This document shows positions 7,004 through 8,239 of a stretch of 8,239 nt of DNA, one piece after another. The position numbers were made by a program, and so were the translations under genes. Source of the stretch: Bacteriovoracaceae bacterium UBA7695 (lineage in GTDB: Bacteria > Bdellovibrionota > Bacteriovoracia > Bacteriovoracales > Bacteriovoracaceae); contig DLGL01000109.1 of NCBI GenBank assembly GCA_002482685.1, positions 4,934 through 13,172 on the forward strand, written 5' to 3'. The notes beneath the pieces were generated by a model that did no database searches, was not told the origin of the DNA, and was given only the letters and a program-made list of their open reading frames with translations. Each line of letters starts with the position of its first letter. The stretch's first letter is position 1.

Positions 7004-7291
7004 CTAACGAACAGTTTGAGCGATGAAGTCCACAATCCCTTGTGCGCCAAAGCCAATCATGCAACCGATGATGGCGTATGCAATGTGCTGTTTCGCATTT
7101 GGATTTCCCGTAAAAAAAGAAATCCCAGCAATTGCAATTCCAATTACAGAGAGCAAAGGGAGAATTACTCCCGTTAACTTCGTCTTGATCCCCATCAAAC
7201 TTGTCTCAAGGCCAGCATGGGCGCTTTCAGGCATGGCAAGCCCCGTAGTGACCACGAGAGCCACTGTTAAAACTAATTGCAATTTGTTCAT
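7004..7291 (-). CDS. virB2: VirB2/TrbC major pilin precursor
   Basis: This 95-residue prepilin has a signal peptide (about 1-26, hydrophobic 5-15, cleavage motif AHA before Gly27). That leaves a mature pilin of about 69 residues. Two membrane helices (about 42-60 and 69-91) are joined by a short polar loop with Asn, Lys and His (63-68). This is the standard VirB2/TrbC/TraA hairpin from which the T4SS pilus is assembled. Glycine-rich helix faces (such as IGCMIGFGAQG) fit tight helical packing. AGGAG stands about 6-7 bases before the ATG. A 62-base spacer separates it from the upstream gene. The stop is TAG. Size, two helices, long signal peptide and place before VirB3 make this call secure. 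Confidence 0.9.
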   Translation of the reverse strand: MNKLQLVLTVALVVTTGLAMPESAHAGLETSLMGIKTKLTGVILPLLSVIGIAIAGISFFTGNPNAKQHIAYAIIGCMIGFGAQGIVDFIAQTVR

Positions 7292-7353
7292 TACTTGCTC
7301 CTAGTGAAAATTTCTCTAATGAAGCTTCAAAAGGTCGCGCAAATTATTTGGGC

Positions 7354-7770
7354 TTAGGCAGCAGCCAATCCTTCGTCAGGCGCAGTCTTTCCGAAAGGAT
7401 TAGCCGATTCATCGGGGTAAAGGCTCATGTAAATTTTCTTTTCCAGAAGGTCAAAGTTCAGTTCTATCATTCCTTTTTGAACGTCCGCTTTAGCATTACC
7501 GACAATATTCCAGAAAAACTTGTTTTGTGAGGAGTTGGTCTTATTAATCTCTCTTGTCATTAGAAGAAATTTTGAAGAGTCCTCTCTACTAGGCAGTAGG
7601 AAGAACTTATCTTCAAGAAACATCCATAGTCTGAGAGAGTAAATTCCTTGACCATCGCGAAGGTAGGCCATGCCAACAGTCTTATTTTTCTTTCCATTAT
7701 CCACAGTAAAAACTGGGAAGCGGTAGAAATTAGGCATAGCTTCAGAAAGTGCTTCTTTGATTGACTTCAT
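7354..7770 (-). CDS. Unknown 138-residue soluble protein in T4SS operon
   Basis: I do not recognise this protein with confidence. It has 138 residues, no signal peptide and no membrane helix, so it is probably cytoplasmic. Alternating hydrophobic residues suggest a beta-rich core: KTVGMAYLRDGQGIYSLRLW (30-49), then DKFFLLPSRED (54-64). The first part loosely resembles small mobile-element proteins that carry a Val-Gly-x-Ala-hydrophobic, Asp-Gly, Leu pattern, but the match is weak. The end is Pro/Ala/Gly-rich and finishes DEGLAAA, which resembles a ClpXP-type hydrophobic degron. AAAGGAG lies 6-7 bases before the ATG, one of the best ribosome binding sites here, so the gene is real and probably well translated. 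It lies 36 bases after the lipoprotein gene and 62 before virB2. Confidence 0.75.
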   Translation of the reverse strand: MKSIKEALSEAMPNFYRFPVFTVDNGKKNKTVGMAYLRDGQGIYSLRLWMFLEDKFFLLPSREDSSKFLLMTREINKTNSSQNKFFWNIVGNAKADVQKGMIELNFDLLEKKIYMSLYPDESANPFGKTAPDEGLAAA

Positions 7771-7806
7771 TCAGACTCCTTTGGAAAAGTTTATCGTCTT
7801 AGACAA

Positions 7807-7953
7807 TTAATGCCTGCCCAAGCCTCCCCAGGCTTCACGGGGTGAAAACTGGGATCTTTGCTCTACGCTCTTTGTCGCTCTCATACTGGCGCTGCTACAA
7901 GCGACAGTTGAAAATGCAACGAGTACGAGGATAAAAAGGTTCAAAATATTCAT
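7807..7953 (-). CDS. Small lipoprotein, candidate VirB7
   Basis: This 48-residue gene has a lipoprotein signal: MNILNLFILVLVAFSTVACS, with hydrophobic residues 3-14 and the lipid-modified Cys at 19. The lipobox Thr-Val-Ala-Cys is acceptable though not ideal. The mature part is only 30 residues, with a basic middle and the end REAWGGLGRH. VirB7 proteins are short outer-membrane lipoproteins of about this size that clamp VirB9 in the core complex, so this is a natural VirB7 candidate. It lies before virB2 rather than between virB6 and virB8, where no gene fits. GGAGAG lies 4-5 bases before the ATG, and the start follows the zinc-ribbon gene by 15 bases. An entry-exclusion or TrbK-like lipoprotein is an alternative. 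The reading frame and lipobox are seen directly; the VirB7 role is inferred. Confidence 0.75.
   Translation of the reverse strand: MNILNLFILVLVAFSTVACSSASMRATKSVEQRSQFSPREAWGGLGRH
7820..7835 (-). repeat. Small inverted repeat (6-bp stem, 4-base loop) in lipoprotein gene
   Basis: AAGCCT at 7820-7825 and AGGCTT at 7830-7835 form a perfect 6-bp stem with a loop of four C (four G in the transcript). It lies within the codons for EAWGGL near the lipoprotein end. No run of U follows, so it is not a normal terminator. It may be an mRNA hairpin or chance from GC-rich codons. Confidence 0.3.
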
Positions 7954-7968
7954 AATTCTCTCCAATGT

Positions 7969-8232
7969 TTATGCCGCCAATGCGGCCGTATAGTTTTCTT
8001 TAAATGGGTCAGTTAGTTTATCCCAATTACAGTTGGGACAATAATTGAACTGAAGACTTGTTTTGCTTTCAAAGTGGCAACGAGGGCATAGTTGCTTCCT
8101 TGTATTGAAAGTTAAAACTTTCGAATTCATTATTTCTTTCTCTTTCAGAAATTCTTCGTTTTCAATTAATTCGTTCAACACATCACGCGCATTAAGGCTT
8201 TCATCAATTAAAAAGTGATTTCCTGAAATCAT
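7969..8232 (-). CDS. Zinc-ribbon protein with ssrA-like C-terminus, start uncertain
   Basis: This 87-residue cytoplasmic protein, counted from the ATG at 8232, has an acidic helical N-terminal part (about 8-36) and a zinc-ribbon. Cys49, Cys52, Cys65 and Cys68 form two CPxC knuckles 12 residues apart (CPRC and CPNC, the latter followed by NWD). Such small ribbons bind zinc and often nucleic acid or protein; the function here is unknown. A regulatory role would fit its place at the head of the visible operon. The C-terminus KENYTAALAA is very like a tmRNA proteolysis tag. The frame stays open upstream to the window edge (AGGATTA precedes the ATG, spacing short), so the true start may lie outside. 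An internal Met35 has only a weak binding site. The stop is 15 bases before the lipoprotein ATG. Confidence 0.7.
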   Translation of the reverse strand: MISGNHFLIDESLNARDVLNELIENEEFLKEKEIMNSKVLTFNTRKQLCPRCHFESKTSLQFNYCPNCNWDKLTDPFKENYTAALAA

Positions 8233-8239
8233 TAATCCT

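Noticed and set aside
7023..7304. A 93-codon plus-strand frame covering the pilin gene.
   Set aside because: It is the antisense of virB2, whose signal peptide and two helices are clear. The predicted antisense protein has no coherent features.
7320..7329. Perfect 10-bp palindrome TGAAGCTTCA in the gap before virB2, considered as an operator or terminator.
   Set aside because: It is short, has no loop or T-run, shows no second copy that I saw, and lies between genes that appear co-transcribed. Chance is adequate.
7820..7835. Inverted repeat near the end of the lipoprotein gene as a rho-independent terminator.
   Set aside because: The stem is only 6 bp, lies within coding sequence, and has no following U-run on the transcript strand.

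Overview
The window is one densely packed minus-strand operon for a conjugation-type type IV secretion system (T4SS). Reading from the right edge leftwards, the order is: a small zinc-ribbon protein; a 48-residue lipoprotein that could serve as VirB7; a 138-residue protein of unknown function; VirB2/TrbC pilin; VirB3; VirB4/TrbE ATPase; VirB5/TrbJ; VirB6/TrbL; VirB8; VirB9/TrbG; VirB10/TrbI; and the start of a membrane protein that runs off the left edge. All genes point the same way. Neighbours overlap or lie at most 62 bases apart, and most have a clear purine-rich ribosome binding site. No intergenic stretch reaches 300 bases, and I see no tRNA, rRNA, CRISPR array, insertion sequence or convincing internal terminator or promoter.

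The organism is Gram-negative: there are Sec signal peptides, a lipobox and a full inner/outer membrane T4SS scaffold. The DNA is moderately AT-rich and the proteins are not close copies of the RP4, Agrobacterium or F versions that I know. This would fit a Bdellovibrionota or other less-studied proteobacterial lineage, but I cannot fix the taxon. The cluster could lie on a plasmid, on an integrative conjugative element, or in the chromosome. No relaxase, origin of transfer, integrase or attachment site is visible.

By family knowledge the genes work together as follows. VirB4 powers pilus biogenesis and transport. VirB3, VirB6 and VirB8 form the inner-membrane platform. VirB2 and VirB5 form the pilus and its tip. 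VirB9, VirB10 and a VirB7-type lipoprotein form the core complex across the periplasm. VirB11, VirB1 and an identifiable VirD4 coupling protein are not in the window.

The most notable point is in virB10. Its two conserved parts, the membrane anchor and the periplasmic beta-barrel domain, lie in the same frame but are separated by a single in-frame TGA at 814-816. The stop falls in a glycine-rich linker where one base change would give Gly. TGA ends virB3 and virB4 in the same operon, so the genetic code is not generally altered. The system is either disabled by a nonsense mutation, rescued by readthrough or suppression, or affected by a sequence error. Other points of interest are a relocated small lipoprotein, a zinc-ribbon protein whose C-terminus closely resembles a tmRNA (ssrA) degradation tag, and a VirB9 whose C-terminal half does not look like the usual VirB9 C-terminal domain.
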